This document shows positions 1 through 12,500 of a stretch of DNA of 64,000 bases, in pieces. Source of the DNA: Arbacia lixula. Taxonomy: Eukaryota; Echinodermata; Echinoidea; Arbacioida; Arbaciidae. The notes below the pieces were generated by a model. It did no database searches and was not told where the DNA came from. It saw only the letters and a program-made list of their open reading frames with translations. The DNA lies in contig OZ022583.1 in the NCBI GenBank assembly GCA_963669155.1, forward strand, positions 17,911,694 through 17,975,693, given 5' to 3'. The first letter of the stretch is position 1. Each line of letters starts with the position of its first letter. Position numbers and translations under genes: made by a program.

Positions 1-432
1 AAGGACCCTTAGTTAGGTAAATTAAGTTATAGTAATGACCAGGGCTTGGCAGAGCTTGGAGTTGGACGATTGTTCGGATCGGTTGAAGACAGCGAAATAA
101 CAATTGTTTAGCGCCTTACTATTATATGTTTAATAGGTAAGTTGCTTCTGTTTTATGGAAGCTGAGGTTGATTTGATTGTGTTATGCCAGGTTGTATATT
201 TCAACCAAACGGACCGCGCTTACACTCGACCTATCCTGACCAAACATTATTCCACACACATCACGCCCCTCATTGGGATAATTTTCCCCTTCATTAAACA
301 TTCATTAACACCCACATTTCCGCTCATTCCGAAAAACGGAGACAAAATTCCGCTACAATTATGAAATATTGATACGCTTGATGGTTGATGGTGATGTTGT
401 TCCATTTATGCCAATCCTAATCCCACGTGCAG
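1..432. other. no gene seen; probable intron of the gene ending at 1085
   Basis: I see no convincing coding signal here. The stretch ends in a good splice acceptor (a pyrimidine-poor tract, then GTGCAG at 427-432), so it is most simply the last intron of the tocopherol-cyclase-like gene whose final exon starts at 433. Confidence 0.45.
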
Positions 433-1085
433 GTCCAGAGGGTTGGTTAACCAGCCTGCCGTTCCTGCCCCTGCACTGGTTCGTCTACAGTCTTGGGACC
501 TCCGGCTCCTACGTCTGGACCGAGCCAGGCCCGCAGCCCCCCGGAGCCGGTCGCCTAGCAGGGATGGCCCACGCCCATCAAGAGAAGAACTGGGGGACTG
601 GTTTCCCACCGGGTTGGGTGTGGACGCAGGGATACAACCGCACCGCTCGGGCAGCTTTCGCGGGAGCTTTCGGCATGGTCTCTCTCTCTGATTTGGTGCC
701 CTCGGACGTCCCCGCCCATTTGTTCGGCTATCGCAATGCCGCTCGCAATCTCAGTCTGGATTTCAGACCCGACAACTCTATTACGATTCAGGAGCGTACC
801 CCCTGCGAGGGAAAGGCGAGGATACGCGTGCTCAGTGCTAGGTACTCGGTTGAGCTGTCGATGACCGCGCCCGTTGAGTCGTTTCGCCGGTGCCTGCGCG
901 GGCCCGTCGAAGCTGGGTTCGAGTACAACTTGGTGGAGACGTACTCGGCTACGATCAGGGTTGTGATCAGGAAGCTTGGCTGGACTGGCTTCAGGGTCCT
1001 CGACGACCAGCTATTCACAGGGGCGGCCTTCGAGTTCGGCAGAGATTACTTGTGCCATCACAATGCATGTAATGGTGTGGGGTAG
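433..1085 (+). CDS. terminal exon of a tocopherol-cyclase-like protein (partial)
   Basis: About 217 codons are open from a splice acceptor ending at 432 to a TAG at 1083-1085. The diagnostic stretch is HWFVYSLG, then a Gly/Pro-rich loop, then HQEKNWGTGFPPGWVWTQG. A (E/Q)-K-N-W-G-x-x-FP-x-x-W-x-W-x-Q motif is characteristic of the tocopherol cyclase family (plant VTE1 and its bacterial and animal relatives). The C-terminal half alternates beta-type segments, as expected for the family's lipocalin-like barrels. Animals do not make tocopherol, so the animal homologues have no settled substrate; I infer only a small-hydrophobic-molecule binding or modifying fold. The first codon is split (G|GT) at the acceptor, and the upstream exons lie outside the window. 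A methionine at 369 opens the same frame, but the residues between it and the acceptor do not look like family sequence. No poly(A) signal is obvious nearby. The exon is GC-rich compared with its surroundings, as real coding DNA is here. Confidence 0.55.
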
Positions 1086-1112
1086 ACCATGCTCTGGAGC
1101 TATTAATTGCAC

Positions 1113-1509
1113 GGTGTAATCAGGGAGGTGTTAGGAAGGAGAAGAAACTCGAGCATAATACATTCAAAAATCTATATGGTTCTAAAGCGTGCTCATGAAT
1201 GTCAAAAGCATTCCATAATCGTCATGATAATGCTTTGATGTTCCATGTGCCGGGCCGACATTTAGCTGTTGTCAACTTGAAAAAGAAATTTCTTTAATTC
1301 CCCATTTGTCTCTAGAAGCTTTGTTTTTGACCAATTCGTTTGCAAATTTTGTTCTCTCTGAGAAGCCGTTGCCACGCAATCATGTTCATAATTGTTCAAA
1401 CACCTGAACAGCACCTGTTGAGAACACATAACTTTTCAGTGGCTTGGTACATGGGTTCAAAGAGAGAAAGTTGCTTCATATCCTCCATTAAAACATCCCT
1501 GGTGTAATG
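1113..1509. mobile_element. short inverted-repeat DNA transposon (MITE), family 1, copy 1
   Basis: The interior is clearly homologous to 27066-27796: both share a run beginning AGGAAGGAG, then a CATTCCA...AATGCTTTGATGT stretch, then GTCAACTTG. The ends are imperfect inverted repeats, GGTGTAATCAGGGA on the left and TCCCTGGTGTAATG on the right. It has no coding capacity. It lies 3' of the tocopherol-cyclase-like exon. This copy is about 330 bp shorter than copy 2, so it is internally deleted. Confidence 0.6.
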
Positions 1510-1512
1510 ATA

Positions 1513-3563
1513 ATTCCATGGGTAGACTACAGTACGATCTGATGGCGGGATGTGCACACAGACACACGGGTGGACGTTAGCCTAGCTTACAGGCTGTCAG
1601 ACAACTATTATCCAAACTGAAAATATAGTCTAATACTCACAATACCAGTCACTTTATCATTAACCTCTCTTCTCTCTATTCCCCACGAGAAATCGAGAAT
1701 GATGAATCAACTCAAGCCAGAAGCCTAAACTAAATAATTTGTATGTAAAAAAAAAATGCCTTTCAGCCTGGAGGTCATGTTAGGTAAAGGCTTTCTATGG
1801 ACGGAATTGCATTTGACTAAAAATTGGTACCAATTTCTGTAATGCATATTTCGTCATAATATCTTAAACTTGGTAAAACTTCATTTTTAAAAAAAGGTAT
1901 CTCTTCGTCATTTGATTAAAATGTAATTTAAAATCGTATGTTAGCACAAAACCATTCGCGTGATCCTTATTTAAATTTTCGTGGACGATTGTTTTCGCAT
2001 GGTTTACAGTTAGTTTTGTCACTATATGAAAAGTTCTGATGTTCGTGTCTTCGGTGTCTACTCTCACTTTCAACACGTGAGATGACATAAATATGCCATT
2101 GATATCAATTACAAAGGGTATAGTGGTCCTAGAAGGGATCTCTGGGGAACGCCACATGCAAATGGAAGTCAGTCTGATATGTGTATTGATTTCCACGAGA
2201 GACCTTCACAGACCAGATACACACATACCCTGCGCACGTACACTCGTCTCACATATACATTTACACTTTCACTTGAACACACGTACAGGCTAACACACTG
2301 GCACACACCGATGGTTACACAAAGACGTATCCCACAAAAATAGGCCTACACACTGAATTTCACACACACGCAAACATCTTTTGCTCAGCCTTTCAGAGTT
2401 GTCTACTTCTTATGAGGGTAACTTTTTTTAACCAAAGCTCCCCGTAAAGGTATAGTCCACCCTGAAATTAAGTTGAAATTAAGAAAAGTAGAAACGTGAA
2501 AAAAAAATATCTTAGTGAAGATTTGATGAACATCCGTCAAAGGATGAAAAACTTACGATTGTTTGAAGTTTTTTATTTTGTGATGTCACGTGCGAGATGC
2601 TCTCCTATATGCTGTGTATTATCATTTTTGTTAATTTCGATTTTCTCAAACGGATGTGCCTCGTTTTATAGCTGCATTGGGGTACAGCATTACTTTTTAC
2701 AATATCATTTACACGCTTTCTGTGTACACACATACCTATGAAAAAAAATACAGCACACAATATATGGAAGAGCACCCTGCACGAGTGGTCACAAAATCAA
2801 AATCTGTAAAAACAAAACAACAACTTCTTTGTTCTTTCATGGATTTTAGTCAAGCCTTCATAGTTTCTTTCATGTGTATGTTTTTTTATTGAAACCAACT
2901 TAACCTCAGCATGTTCAGGTCACGTTATGTTTTCCTCTCCGAGAATTGAAATAATGCGGTGGGTCGTGGGTCCGTGCTCCCAGTGTCACTGCATTGGGCG
3001 CCGAACTTCGACTTCCATATCGCAGCAGGTGAAAAAAGAAAAATCTACTTCCACATTTTAGAAACGGGCATAGACGAGAAAAAGTCACGTTCACATAAAG
3101 CACACGGACACAAGAGACAATCATATGGCACGGAAAGTTATTGCTGATTGCCATTTATTTAGTATTGTATGTTGTTAGTAGTTTTCTTAATGTATAGCAG
3201 GGTTTAAACATTGACTTCTAAATCCTTAACAGGCTTTATAGGTAACATTACTATAAACCATAAACCATACACTAACATAATTGAAACGACCATCAAGCAC
3301 GTCAGCTATTGAGATGGTAGCAGCAATAGTGGTAAAGCATGGCTATGGTAAGCGATGACAGCAAGCCATTTTTGGAGCTAGGTAAGGCGTGTCCATTCTT
3401 CAAGTAATCAGCTCCCGCCCATCCCTCCCCCCCCCCCCCCCGCGCATTCACTGCCGCATACACTACACTGCTGTTTAAAAGGAAATGGTATGGTCTTTAG
3501 AATAGACGTTCCATTCCAAAATCAAAAACAGGTTATTTAAATGTTCTACAACATGGGAAACAA
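1513..3563. other. intergenic, no gene seen
   Basis: This lies between the tocopherol-cyclase-like gene and the 3' end of carboxypeptidase gene A. It is AT-rich with short reading frames only and no splice-bounded coding character. It contains a dispersed repeat (2448-2900, listed separately) and a C-run near 3427-3440. Confidence 0.5.
2448..2900. repeat. dispersed repeat, family 2, copy 1
   Basis: It begins AAAGGTATAGTCCACCCTG. It shares ordered blocks with 46827-47275: a GTCCACCC start, ATCCGTCAAAGGATGA, then TATTGTGACGTCAC-like sequence. A related tip, in reverse, is at 29795-29825 (AGGGTGAACTATCCCTTTAA). The AAAGG-GATAG-TTCACCCTG tip with a TTAA border looks like the end of a non-autonomous DNA transposon. 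Exact ends were not resolved. Confidence 0.5.
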
Positions 3564-3569
3564 TTTATT
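3564..3569 (-). promoter_or_regulatory. poly(A) signal of carboxypeptidase gene A
   Basis: AATAAA on the minus strand lies about 97 bases beyond the TAG stop of gene A exon 10, a normal 3' UTR distance. It is intact although the gene carries lesions upstream. Confidence 0.5.
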
Positions 3570-3900
3570 TGTCGGCGATTAAATTTTCTTTAGACCTGTA
3601 CACTTTCTTTAGATTTATCCTCCTCACGAAGGAACTTTCAAGCAATCCTTGAACTCGAATGAGGTCTAGACATTGGCGTAGATGTGGTCGAGGTGGGCTT
3701 TAACTGCCTCAAGGGTCTCCTCCCCAGTGGGGATGATCTGGTTCTCAGGCAGCAGGAAGCCGTAGTAACCCGTGTCCCTCAGCTCAACCACGTACGAGTA
3801 CGTCGCTCCCAGCCCTTCATAGCCCCAGTCCACACTGCAGCCAGAGGCGGCGTCTGGAGAGAACAGGTGGAGACAAAGGGGGATTATTGGAGGAGGATCG

Positions 3901-3957
3901 AGGAGGAAGAGGAGGAGGAGGTGGTGGTGGTGGTGGTGGTGGTGGTGATGGGGATGG
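3901..3957. repeat. GGA/GGT trinucleotide tract
   Basis: An imperfect GGA then GGT array begins about 45 bases upstream of gene A exon 10 on the minus strand, inside intron 9. Its minus-strand copy is a pyrimidine-rich CCT/CCA run, so it doubles as a long polypyrimidine stretch ahead of the acceptor. Confidence 0.7.
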
Positions 3958-5194
3958 AGGATGAGATGGAGGAGAATAGGAGGTGACGGAAAAGGTTACA
4001 GTTCGATATTCCGAAGGTTCGTAATCCCGAAACATGTAAATTGCCTATACCTCGATGCTCGTTAGTCCGAAAACGAAAAAGGGTTCGTTAATCCGAGCAT
4101 TTGTCGCGTAACGTTCGGAATAACGAATGCTTCCCATGGAAAAGACGTGAGGGAGGTATAGAATGGGAAAGAGGAGGTTGGAAAGACGAAATGAAGACGA
4201 TGAAGATTAAGACGGTGATAGAGGATGGAAAACGATAATGAAAAAGGAAAATGAGACTCATCCTGTACGCATACATGCAGTTCACTTTGCTCAATTCGGC
4301 ATTAATGCACCGGGATCCTCGACTTTTTTGACACTCGGCGTTCCATCAGTATAATAACGAGGTCTGTATGCTGACCTAGATTTTTTTTCGCGCGCACAAC
4401 AAACACTCCGAACCCGCGCGCAGCGCTTACTGAGTATTTAAATGAGTTGTCTAATCACTGAAAAGTTTAAAGCACTTACTCATACTCTCTTTAATTTAAT
4501 ATGTGAGACTTGATAATTCATTGATATATACACTTGGTGTGGAATTTTCAGAGAATTTGTGGATGTCTACAATTTGAAGCAGTGAGTAAAGTCAAACTTT
4601 AATCTGTAAAACTAGATTGTCGTGCGTTCCGATATTGAGTCTGTTGTTACACATCACGGTACCCGTATACCACATAAACGTGTATACAATTAAAACATTC
4701 AAAACAGGGTGACAAAAGAGGGGACGGAGGAAAGAGGCGATGATGATGGTGGTGGTGGAGAAGGTAAAGGAGAATGGATAAGTTGTGGTCGCGAGTTGGA
4801 GAAAGAGGTCAAGAGGTCGGAGATGACCAATGGTTGAGACGGAGACGCTGGGCAAGGTGTGACCGTTCTATAGATATAGCCTCTGTGACTGTTATCAAAC
4901 GTTTTCTCTCCGCCAAATATTCAATTTCTTTGAATACAAATAGACCTCATGTTGTTCCAAATAGGTTGAGTAAATGCAATTGACTGCTTACAGAGGGTTG
5001 AGGCGGACGGGCCGTGGGTGTAGGTCGTCCCGTGAACGGCCTTCAAGGCGTCGACTGCAGATATGGCTGCGTTTCTCTGCAAAACAAACGTAAGACGAAA
5101 TATACATTAATTGAAGCAATTTGACGTCACTGATTATAATATCATAAACAATAAATAAACACATCAACCCCTCTTGATTTCAGTTTTATTTCAT

Positions 5195-5196
5195 TT

Positions 5197-5234
<38 letters not shown>

Positions 5235-5236
5235 TT
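5195..5236. repeat. (CA)n(TA)n microsatellite
   Basis: A run of alternating CA is followed by TA, at the border of the foldback-rich repeat that the Gypsy element entered. Confidence 0.8.
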
Positions 5237-5237
5237 A

Positions 5238-5581
5238 TATCCCTTCTATGAATATTCATGAGTATTCTGGGAACGTGATTGGTCAATTGATGATCGCAGA
5301 CTACAAAATAATTTGACTATATCTGCCTCAGCTCCGGATATTTTTTACTATTTTTTCATGGGGAGGACTGCGCATGCTCTATTTACTATTTTCTTCCTTG
5401 GCACTACTGCGCATGCTCTCTACCTGAGCGGGCGTAAATTAGTGCGCGCATGAATGCAGTGCGCGGTGTGTTGCGCATATACCTGGGATGAACCGATATC
5501 CAGACATGCAGAGAAAAAAAAGCGACATACAACCACATGGTGTTACCGAAAGTTTTACTATTTTCTAAATAGTATTTATTA
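5238..5581. repeat. left part of foldback-rich repeat unit 1, cut by the Gypsy insertion
   Basis: Nearly identical to 18430-18740: both start TATCCCTTCTATGAATATTC and run through GGGAGGACTGCGCATGCTC and TTACCGAAAGTTTTAC to GTATTTATTA. The unit continues on the far side of the Gypsy element at 17602, so the two parts are one ancestral repeat split by the insertion. Confidence 0.8.
5578..5581. repeat. target-site duplication, left (ATTA)
   Basis: The four bases before the 5' LTR equal the four bases after the 3' LTR (17598-17601). The uninterrupted paralogous site at 18737-18740 carries a single ATTA, supporting a 4-bp duplication. Confidence 0.75.
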
Positions 5582-8273
5582 TGTGGTGCCCCCACAGAGT
5601 ATTGCCCCCCCCCCCCCTATTTTTTGGTTATAACACTCCCATACATGTACACTATAGGATGGTCCAGTAAATGGTCCCTCCAGTCCATTGTTTGCATACC
5701 CCTTTCGTGAGAATGAGCTCACCCGACCACAAGAAGAGAGAAAGACCCCACATCAAGAACTGGGATACCGTGCGTGGCTCCTCACTCTGTTTTGCCACTT
5801 ATCCAAGGTATCACCAGTTTCTTCATTCTCTCTTCCTTCAATTAGGTAAGCTGCATTTCATTATTTTGAATCCATTTGATTTAATGACAATAACTAGAGG
5901 CATTATTTGTATCATTGCTGCTGTGTAGTTAATTAATTCCACATATATGAGTTCTCATAAAGATGTTTTGTGAGAATTAGGGAAGTAATTTAAGAGTGTT
6001 ATATGTAGACTGGATATAATAATTGAGTGTGCGCTTTCGACATATCACATGTAATGATGTATTTTGCTAATTACTGAGAGGAAGAAAGTCCTTTTGAGAA
6101 TTTAGACATCTCACAATGTAATGTAAGGTTGAGAATAACTTTAATCCGGATTAGCGTATGGTAACATTGGAAATATGATTGTTCGTAAGATGTTATATTG
6201 TTTATGCATGATTGACTTGTGTTACCAATTGAACGTTCCATGAGGAGGAATGATAGAAATAAGTTGCCATTAGATAATTGAAGGTGCGCTCATACATTAA
6301 TGTGATTGGAGAATAGAGAGCAAAGCTGAACACACCCAGCACAGTTCAACAATAGCACATATATGAGAGTTCAGTGATAGGGAGTTGGAACACACCCAAA
6401 AGTTACCCACTCCTCACTGGTAGCATACACAACATCCAACTCTGGGGCTGGGTTAGGAATTCTTATCTCAGTCTGTTTATAGTTCTGATAACCACAATGG
6501 AGAGTGCCTTAATGGTGTGAAATTGCTGAATGGACTAAGATAAGGTGCGCCTGGGCAGAAGAGGAGGAAATTAGGACTGAATGGGTAAATGCAAAGAGAG
6601 GAGTTGGGGTGTGACAAAAGCCAGACCTCACAGAGTGGTTTTGAGTTGCAAGAATGCTGGAGTCAAGTAGGACAAAGAAAGTCCCAGTATTAGTAAGACA
6701 GAAAGTGGTTAGAAGAATGTACTGTTTCACTGCTCTCTCTCTCTCCCTCTCTCTCTCTCTCTTTTTCTCTCCCCATTCCCCTTCCTATATCTATACAGTT
6801 TACTCTCTCTTTCTCTTCCCACTCCTCTCCCTATAGCTATACCTCTCTCTCTCTCTCTCTCTCTTTCTCTGCCTGTTCTCCTTTACTCTTTCCTTCCTAA
6901 TCTTGTATTGTGAAGAGATACAGCACGCACATGCGTATATGTTGATTATTATTTGATATTGGTTAGAGTATGCTAGATGAGATATATAATCTTTATTATG
7001 TGGTACAGAAGCTCTGAATGTATAAAGTATTCAAGCATGGAAGTACATGTGCACTACAGAGGTAGCATAATAGGCAGGGAGCGGTTGCCAAGGTGACAGC
7101 CCGCTGGCCACTGTACTCTCCTCTACTAGTGTTGATAGATTGATGATGCTTGCAGTAACACATTCTAGGACTTGAAGGGAGATGCTATTGTTACTATACA
7201 TGTACAAATCCTGGCTCAGTGATTTAGCTGAGATAGGTTAAAAGAACAAAGCGATGTAGATTGATGCACAGATACTTTCTATGCACTATAAAACTTTGAA
7301 GAGTTTATTGAATGAATATGAATAACTGTGTTTAAGACAAGAAACTTCTTGTTATGTCAGTTAATGAAGGCTGAGAGTAAAATTACATTTTAAGGGTCTA
7401 GTATGCATCAATGACCCTCAGTCTTAGAGCGTAAAGAGAAAGAAGTCATTTGGAAATAAGTATAAGCATGCATAAGGAGGATTATGTTAACATCCTTGTA
7501 CTGTACATGTTTGATGGTGATTCTAAAGACGCTAAGAGAGATGAATTACTTTAGAAATTGGCAAAAGTAATGGATTGTATAAAGAATCTGTATAGTGCTT
7601 TAACAGTGATATTGATGTGATTACATCAGGAGTTTGTTGAGTGTAGTATGGCTCATTGATTAATGAGTATGAAATATGAAAGGTTTATTAGTCAGTATAC
7701 AAGGTTGTAGTTAATATGTTTGATAAGTAGTATTTAAGCTAGATATTCTCATTATTAGAAAGAGGGTTATTGCACTTGTGAGTTATCAAGAAATGGAGAG
7801 GTTAGTCTAGATATAAAATAATAAGAGGTATTACAGGAAGATATATAAGGGCAGTAAAGAGACTATGTACTAGGATAAATGGTCATTAAGTTCTAACATG
7901 CTCCAGGTGTACAGATTGAGTAATGGATCGATATTAACTGTAGTTGAATTAATAATAAGTTCATTGATAAAAGATATAGTAAGAATGGTATTGATGGGTT
8001 ATTTTACTCTTATACATAATAGAATGAGTACTTAAGGACATTTGAGTCTATGGGATGCGCCATAATGGATTATGAGACAAGATGTAATGCATCGAGTATA
8101 GAGGTACAAGGATAATTATTGTTTTGCTTATGTTTTAATATTATACAATGCATGTTAGTTAGTATAATAAAATGACTCTGTTTTGCCACTTATCCAAGGT
8201 ATCACCAGTTTCTTCATTCTCTCTTCCTTCAATTAGGATTTGCCCCCCCCCCCTACCCCGGGCGGGCGCTACA
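5582..8273 (+). repeat. 5' LTR (2692 bp)
   Basis: Starts TGTGGTGCCCCCACAGAG and ends GGGCGGGCGCTACA, giving TG...CA termini. It matches 14914-17597 almost base for base. An AATAAA at 8166-8171 is a plausible poly(A) signal. A 63-bp segment occurs twice within the LTR, at 5784-5846 and 8175-8237; the 2.3 kb between them has no reading frame of note but contains CT-rich tracts (6739-6765, 6845-6865). Confidence 0.92.
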
Positions 8274-8276
8274 ATT

Positions 8277-8294
8277 TGGCGACCCTGCCAGGAC
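8277..8294 (+). other. putative tRNA primer-binding site
   Basis: TGGCGACCCTGCCAGGAC lies three bases after the 5' LTR. It begins TGG, the complement of the CCA tail of a tRNA, as expected for minus-strand priming. I do not recognise which tRNA. Confidence 0.6.
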
Positions 8295-8446
8295 GGCCAT
8301 CATCTAGAAGACCGAAGATTGGTGTGCTGTCCTGAACCATGACCGGACTGCGTGAACCCCAGCAGAAGAGGTGCTACGACCAGCAGATGTCAGTCTGAGA
8401 TACCGCTCCTTTCTAGTCCCTGAACGATTAACCTGACCCTTAAAAG

Positions 8447-9547
8447 ATGGAGGCAGAGAACGGAGGAACGATGCCGGCAGGAAAAGAGGAAGACACTGCG
8501 AGTAAAGATACACACCGGTATGACTCCATGCTCCGCAAAGAGTTCAAGATCAAGGGACAGATTGGAGAGGTGGGCCAGAGAGATAAGCTGACCTTCTCAA
8601 GTCTGATACATCAGATAGACCGTGGGATGCAGAAAGGCTATGATGACGAAGAAATTGTAGATGCGATCATAAGCGCCATGGCTCCTGGCCTGACCTTGAG
8701 GTCCTACTTGGAGGCAAAGCCGGATCTGAACCTTCCAGTATTGCGACGGTTGCTGCGTAGCCACTACAGGGAAAAAGAAGCCACTGAGCTTTATCATGAC
8801 CTAACAGCTGCAGTGCAGCAGCCGAAGGAGAGCTCCCAAGACTTCCTCCTGCGGATGCTGGCCCTGCGCCAGAAAATTCTGTTTGCGTCAAAGGAGGCAG
8901 AGGCAGCTTTTAACTACGATGCTACCTTGGTGCAGGGTATGTTTTTGCATTCCCTCCTGACAGGGCTCCTTAGCGACGCTGTTAGGAGTGACCTGAAACC
9001 CCTGCTCCAGGATATCAAGACTAGTGATGAAACCCTGTTGGAGCGGATAAACGTAGCATCTAACAACGAGAATGAGAGGAACCTGAAACAAGGCGCCGCT
9101 AGGAGGGTGAGGGTCAACGAGGTGACCACCACCCCGGCTAAAGACGGAGCGAAGAAGGGTAAACAAGAAAGAGAAGAAAAAGGTGCCCACCCTACATCTA
9201 CCCCGGCAGCCACGATAGACCTGAAGGAAATGGCGGAAAGCATCCGCACCATAGTACGGGCAGAGCTGGCAGCGGTCGCTCGAGAGTCATCCGCTGGAAA
9301 CCCACCTCCGATGGTCACCCAGGCCTATCGCAGGCCCCGACGCCCTGACTGGGGGTGCAATGACTGCCGTATGAGAGGGTGTGGAGACAGCTGCCAACAC
9401 TGTTTCCGATGTGGAAGCAGTGACCACTTCCTGAGGGGCTGCCGCAACCGCCAGGCTACGTTGGGAAACGGACGAGGGGCATCCGCGAGGGACGACGGGC
9501 CCCAAAATCACAGTCCCGGACAGCAATACCACCAACAACAACAGTAA
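8447..9547 (+). CDS. gag: Gypsy gag polyprotein
   Basis: 366 residues. It is helical and charged through its first 250 residues, as expected of a capsid region. A Lys/Glu-rich linker follows, then a Cys-rich nucleocapsid segment near residues 300-330. That segment holds one classical zinc knuckle, [14 protein letters not shown] (C-x2-C-x4-H-x4-C), preceded by a second Cys-rich cluster ([16 protein letters not shown]). The tail is Gln-rich. It is the first frame after the primer site. It ends 5 bases before the pol start codon and pol is in a different frame, the arrangement in which Gypsy elements commonly use -1 frameshifting. Role: forms the virus-like particle and packages element RNA. Confidence 0.85.
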   Translation: MEAENGGTMPAGKEEDTASKDTHRYDSMLRKEFKIKGQIGEVGQRDKLTFSSLIHQIDRGMQKGYDDEEIVDAIISAMAPGLTLRSYLEAKPDLNLPVLRRLLRSHYREKEATELYHDLTAAVQQPKESSQDFLLRMLALRQKILFASKEAEAAFNYDATLVQGMFLHSLLTGLLSDAVRSDLKPLLQDIKTSDETLLERINVASNNENERNLKQGAARRVRVNEVTTTPAKDGAKKGKQEREEKGAHPTSTPAATIDLKEMAESIRTIVRAELAAVARESSAGNPPPMVTQAYRRPRRPDWGCNDCRMRGCGDSCQHCFRCGSSDHFLRGCRNRQATLGNGRGASARDDGPQNHSPGQQYHQQQQ

Positions 9548-9552
9548 GCTCA

Positions 9553-12500
9553 ATGTCATCCCATGACCCGCCCAGATCATCCAGTAAAGCCGCAAGAGCT
9601 TCAAAGTTAGTAGGAAGTAGGTGTACGGTAAGCTGCTACTTGAATGGAGTGAAGACAGACGCGTTGTGGGATACAGGAGCACAAGTCACCATCATCTCAG
9701 ACAAATGGAAACGTGACTTTTTACCGGATATGACCCTTAGACCAATCCAGGAACTGCTTGATGGAGAGTTGACACTGAAAGCAGCGAACGGTGTGACCAT
9801 ACCTTTCCTTGGCTGGTTAGACCTGAGTTTCACCCTCAATGGAGATGACGACGTCATTGAAGTGCCAACCCTCGTCACCCCAGATCCACTGGAAACACCC
9901 ATCATTGGATTCAACGTGATTGCAGAAGTCACAAAACACCGCACATCTGATGATGGGGATGCCAAGCTTACCCAGGCGATGTTGTCCTCCCTGAAAGCTC
10001 AACCCAACGATATTTCTGGTCTCATTGCACTCCTACGTCAGGAGCAGAATGATGAGATTGGAGTCGTCAGAAGTGGACGGAAGGCACTCACTATTCCAAG
10101 TATGAAGACGGTAGGAGTGGTCTGCCGTGTGCATCCTGGCCAGTTGCAGCATCCTGTTGATGTTCTTTTCCAACCAGATGACACAGATGAGACGGAAGGT
10201 CTTGGAATAGAAGAAAGCCTAGTACGACTTCAACGAGGGTCAAGCAGTAGAGTCACCATCCCCATAGCCAACAAGACGAAGCATGACATAGTCATCCCTG
10301 GTCGGCACGTGCTAGGTGTACTGCACCAGGTACAATCCATTGTGTCAAGTGCACACCAAGGTGAAGCTGAGCTCCCACCCAAGACAAAAGAAAGAGATCC
10401 CAACCAGGACGCTGATGACGAAATCATCTCTGCCATAGACCTATCGGAACTGACCCCCGCACAACAAGCGCTGGTGAGAGATATGTTACGGGAAGAACGA
10501 GACGCCTTTGCACAAGATGGGTCCGACATCGGACGCATCGATGATCTCCAGATGAAGATCCAGCTTAAAGACGACAAGCCCGTTAACCGAACATACATGT
10601 CCATCCCTAGACCCCTCTATGCAGAGGTGAAGACATATTTGATGGACCTGATCGACAAGGGATGGGTGTCAAAGTCATCATCACCATATTCGTCACCCAT
10701 CGTTTGTGTGCGGAAGAAAGATGGCACCCTAAGGCTCTGCATCGACTATAGGGAGCTAAACAAGAAGACGATCGATGACAGACAACCTATCCCCAGAATC
10801 CAGGATGTGCTTGATGGCTTAGGGGGAAGCTGCTGGTTTACGACACTGGATCAAGGCAAGGCCTATCATCAGGGATTCATGGATGAAGACAGCAAACACC
10901 TCACCGCCTTTGTCACACCCTGGGGCCTGTACCAGTGGCAACGCATCCCTTTTGGCCTCAAGAACGCTCCAGCTGTCTACCAGAGGTATATGGAGGGTTG
11001 CCTTGAGGGACTGGCCCACGATTTCTGTGTCGTATACTTGGACGACATCCTAGTGTACAGCAAGACGTTCAAAGAACACGTCGACCACATCCGACAGGTA
11101 CTTCGGAGGATGAAACAGCATGGCATCAAACTGAAGCCCAGCAAGTGCAAGCTGTTTCAGCGAGAGGCAAAGTACTTGGGCCGGATTGTAACACCAGAGG
11201 GACATGCTCCAGACCCCAAAGACACAGAGGCCTTGAAAACGCTGAGGGAGAAACGGCCTAGGACTGTGGGAGAAGTTAGACAGCTGCTAGGACTTGTAGG
11301 TTACTTTCGAAAGTACATCCCAAGTTTCTCCTCGAGAGCCAAACCTCTCTACCAACTACTGAAAGGACCCAGTACCCCTACCAACAAACCCAAGACAAGT
11401 ACAGGAAGAAAGAACCACACAGTCCCATCAAGCACCCCTGTGAAATGGGAGGAACACCACCAAGATGCCCTGAACAGTCTGCTCGACACCCTCTCGTCAC
11501 CACAGGTAATGGCATATCCTGACTTCGAGGAGCCATTCTGCCTGTACACTGATGCATCACAAGATGGACTAGGGGCAGTGCTGACTCAGATGAAGGGGGG
11601 TGAAAACAAGGTCATAGGATTCGGATCGCGTACGCTGACACCCGCAGAACGAAATTACCATCTTCACTCTGGTAAATTAGAGTTCCTGGCTTTGAAATGG
11701 GCCATCACAGACCATTTCAGGGACTACCTCGCATACGCCAAACGCTTCACGGTGTTTACCGACAATAACCCACTGACCTACATACTGACGACTGCAAAAC
11801 TAAACGCGACGGGACAGCGGTGGGTAGCGGAGTTAGCAGACTTCAACTTCAGCATCCGTTATCTTCCAGGGAGAACAAACTCTGTCGCCGACACCCTCTC
11901 CAGGATCCCTACTGATTTGCAGCAATATCAGCGTGACTGTACAGAATGGGTGGAGTTACAAGCAGTGGCAGCCATGCAAGCAGCGGTGCTATGTCAGGAC
12001 CCACCATTTAGTACCTGTGTGAGCGCTCTGACTGCCGACTCCGACACCACCGCAGAAGATAATGAAATGATCTCCAGTCCCCTCCACCAGTGGTCACCCG
12101 AGGACATAAAGAAGGCCCAAGATGACGATGAAATTATCTCCACAGTGAAGCGAAAGAAGGCCCTTGGGATTTTTCCATCGCGTGGAGAACGCCAGGCGTA
12201 CAGCAACGACACGAAGTGCTTATTACACGAGTGGAACAAGCTGAGGGTGGACCAGAATGGAGTCTTGTACCGGGATACGCAGAACCGCTCACAGCTAGTT
12301 CTCCCAACTCAGTTTCAGGACTTTGTTCTGAAACAACTGCATGATGAGATGGGCCACCAGGGGGCAGAGAGAGTGACAGATCTCGCCAGAGATAGGTTTT
12401 ACTGGCCACATATGCAGAGAGACATTGAGAGGTATACAACCTCTACGTGCCACTGTCTAAAACATAGGAAGCCGACCAGAAAGACCACTGCGCCCCTCGT

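Noticed and set aside
5671-6836. Short frames repeated identically at about 15001-16166
   Set aside because: They lie in the two LTRs and are duplicated only because the LTRs are. The 60- to 85-codon frames have no recognisable motif.
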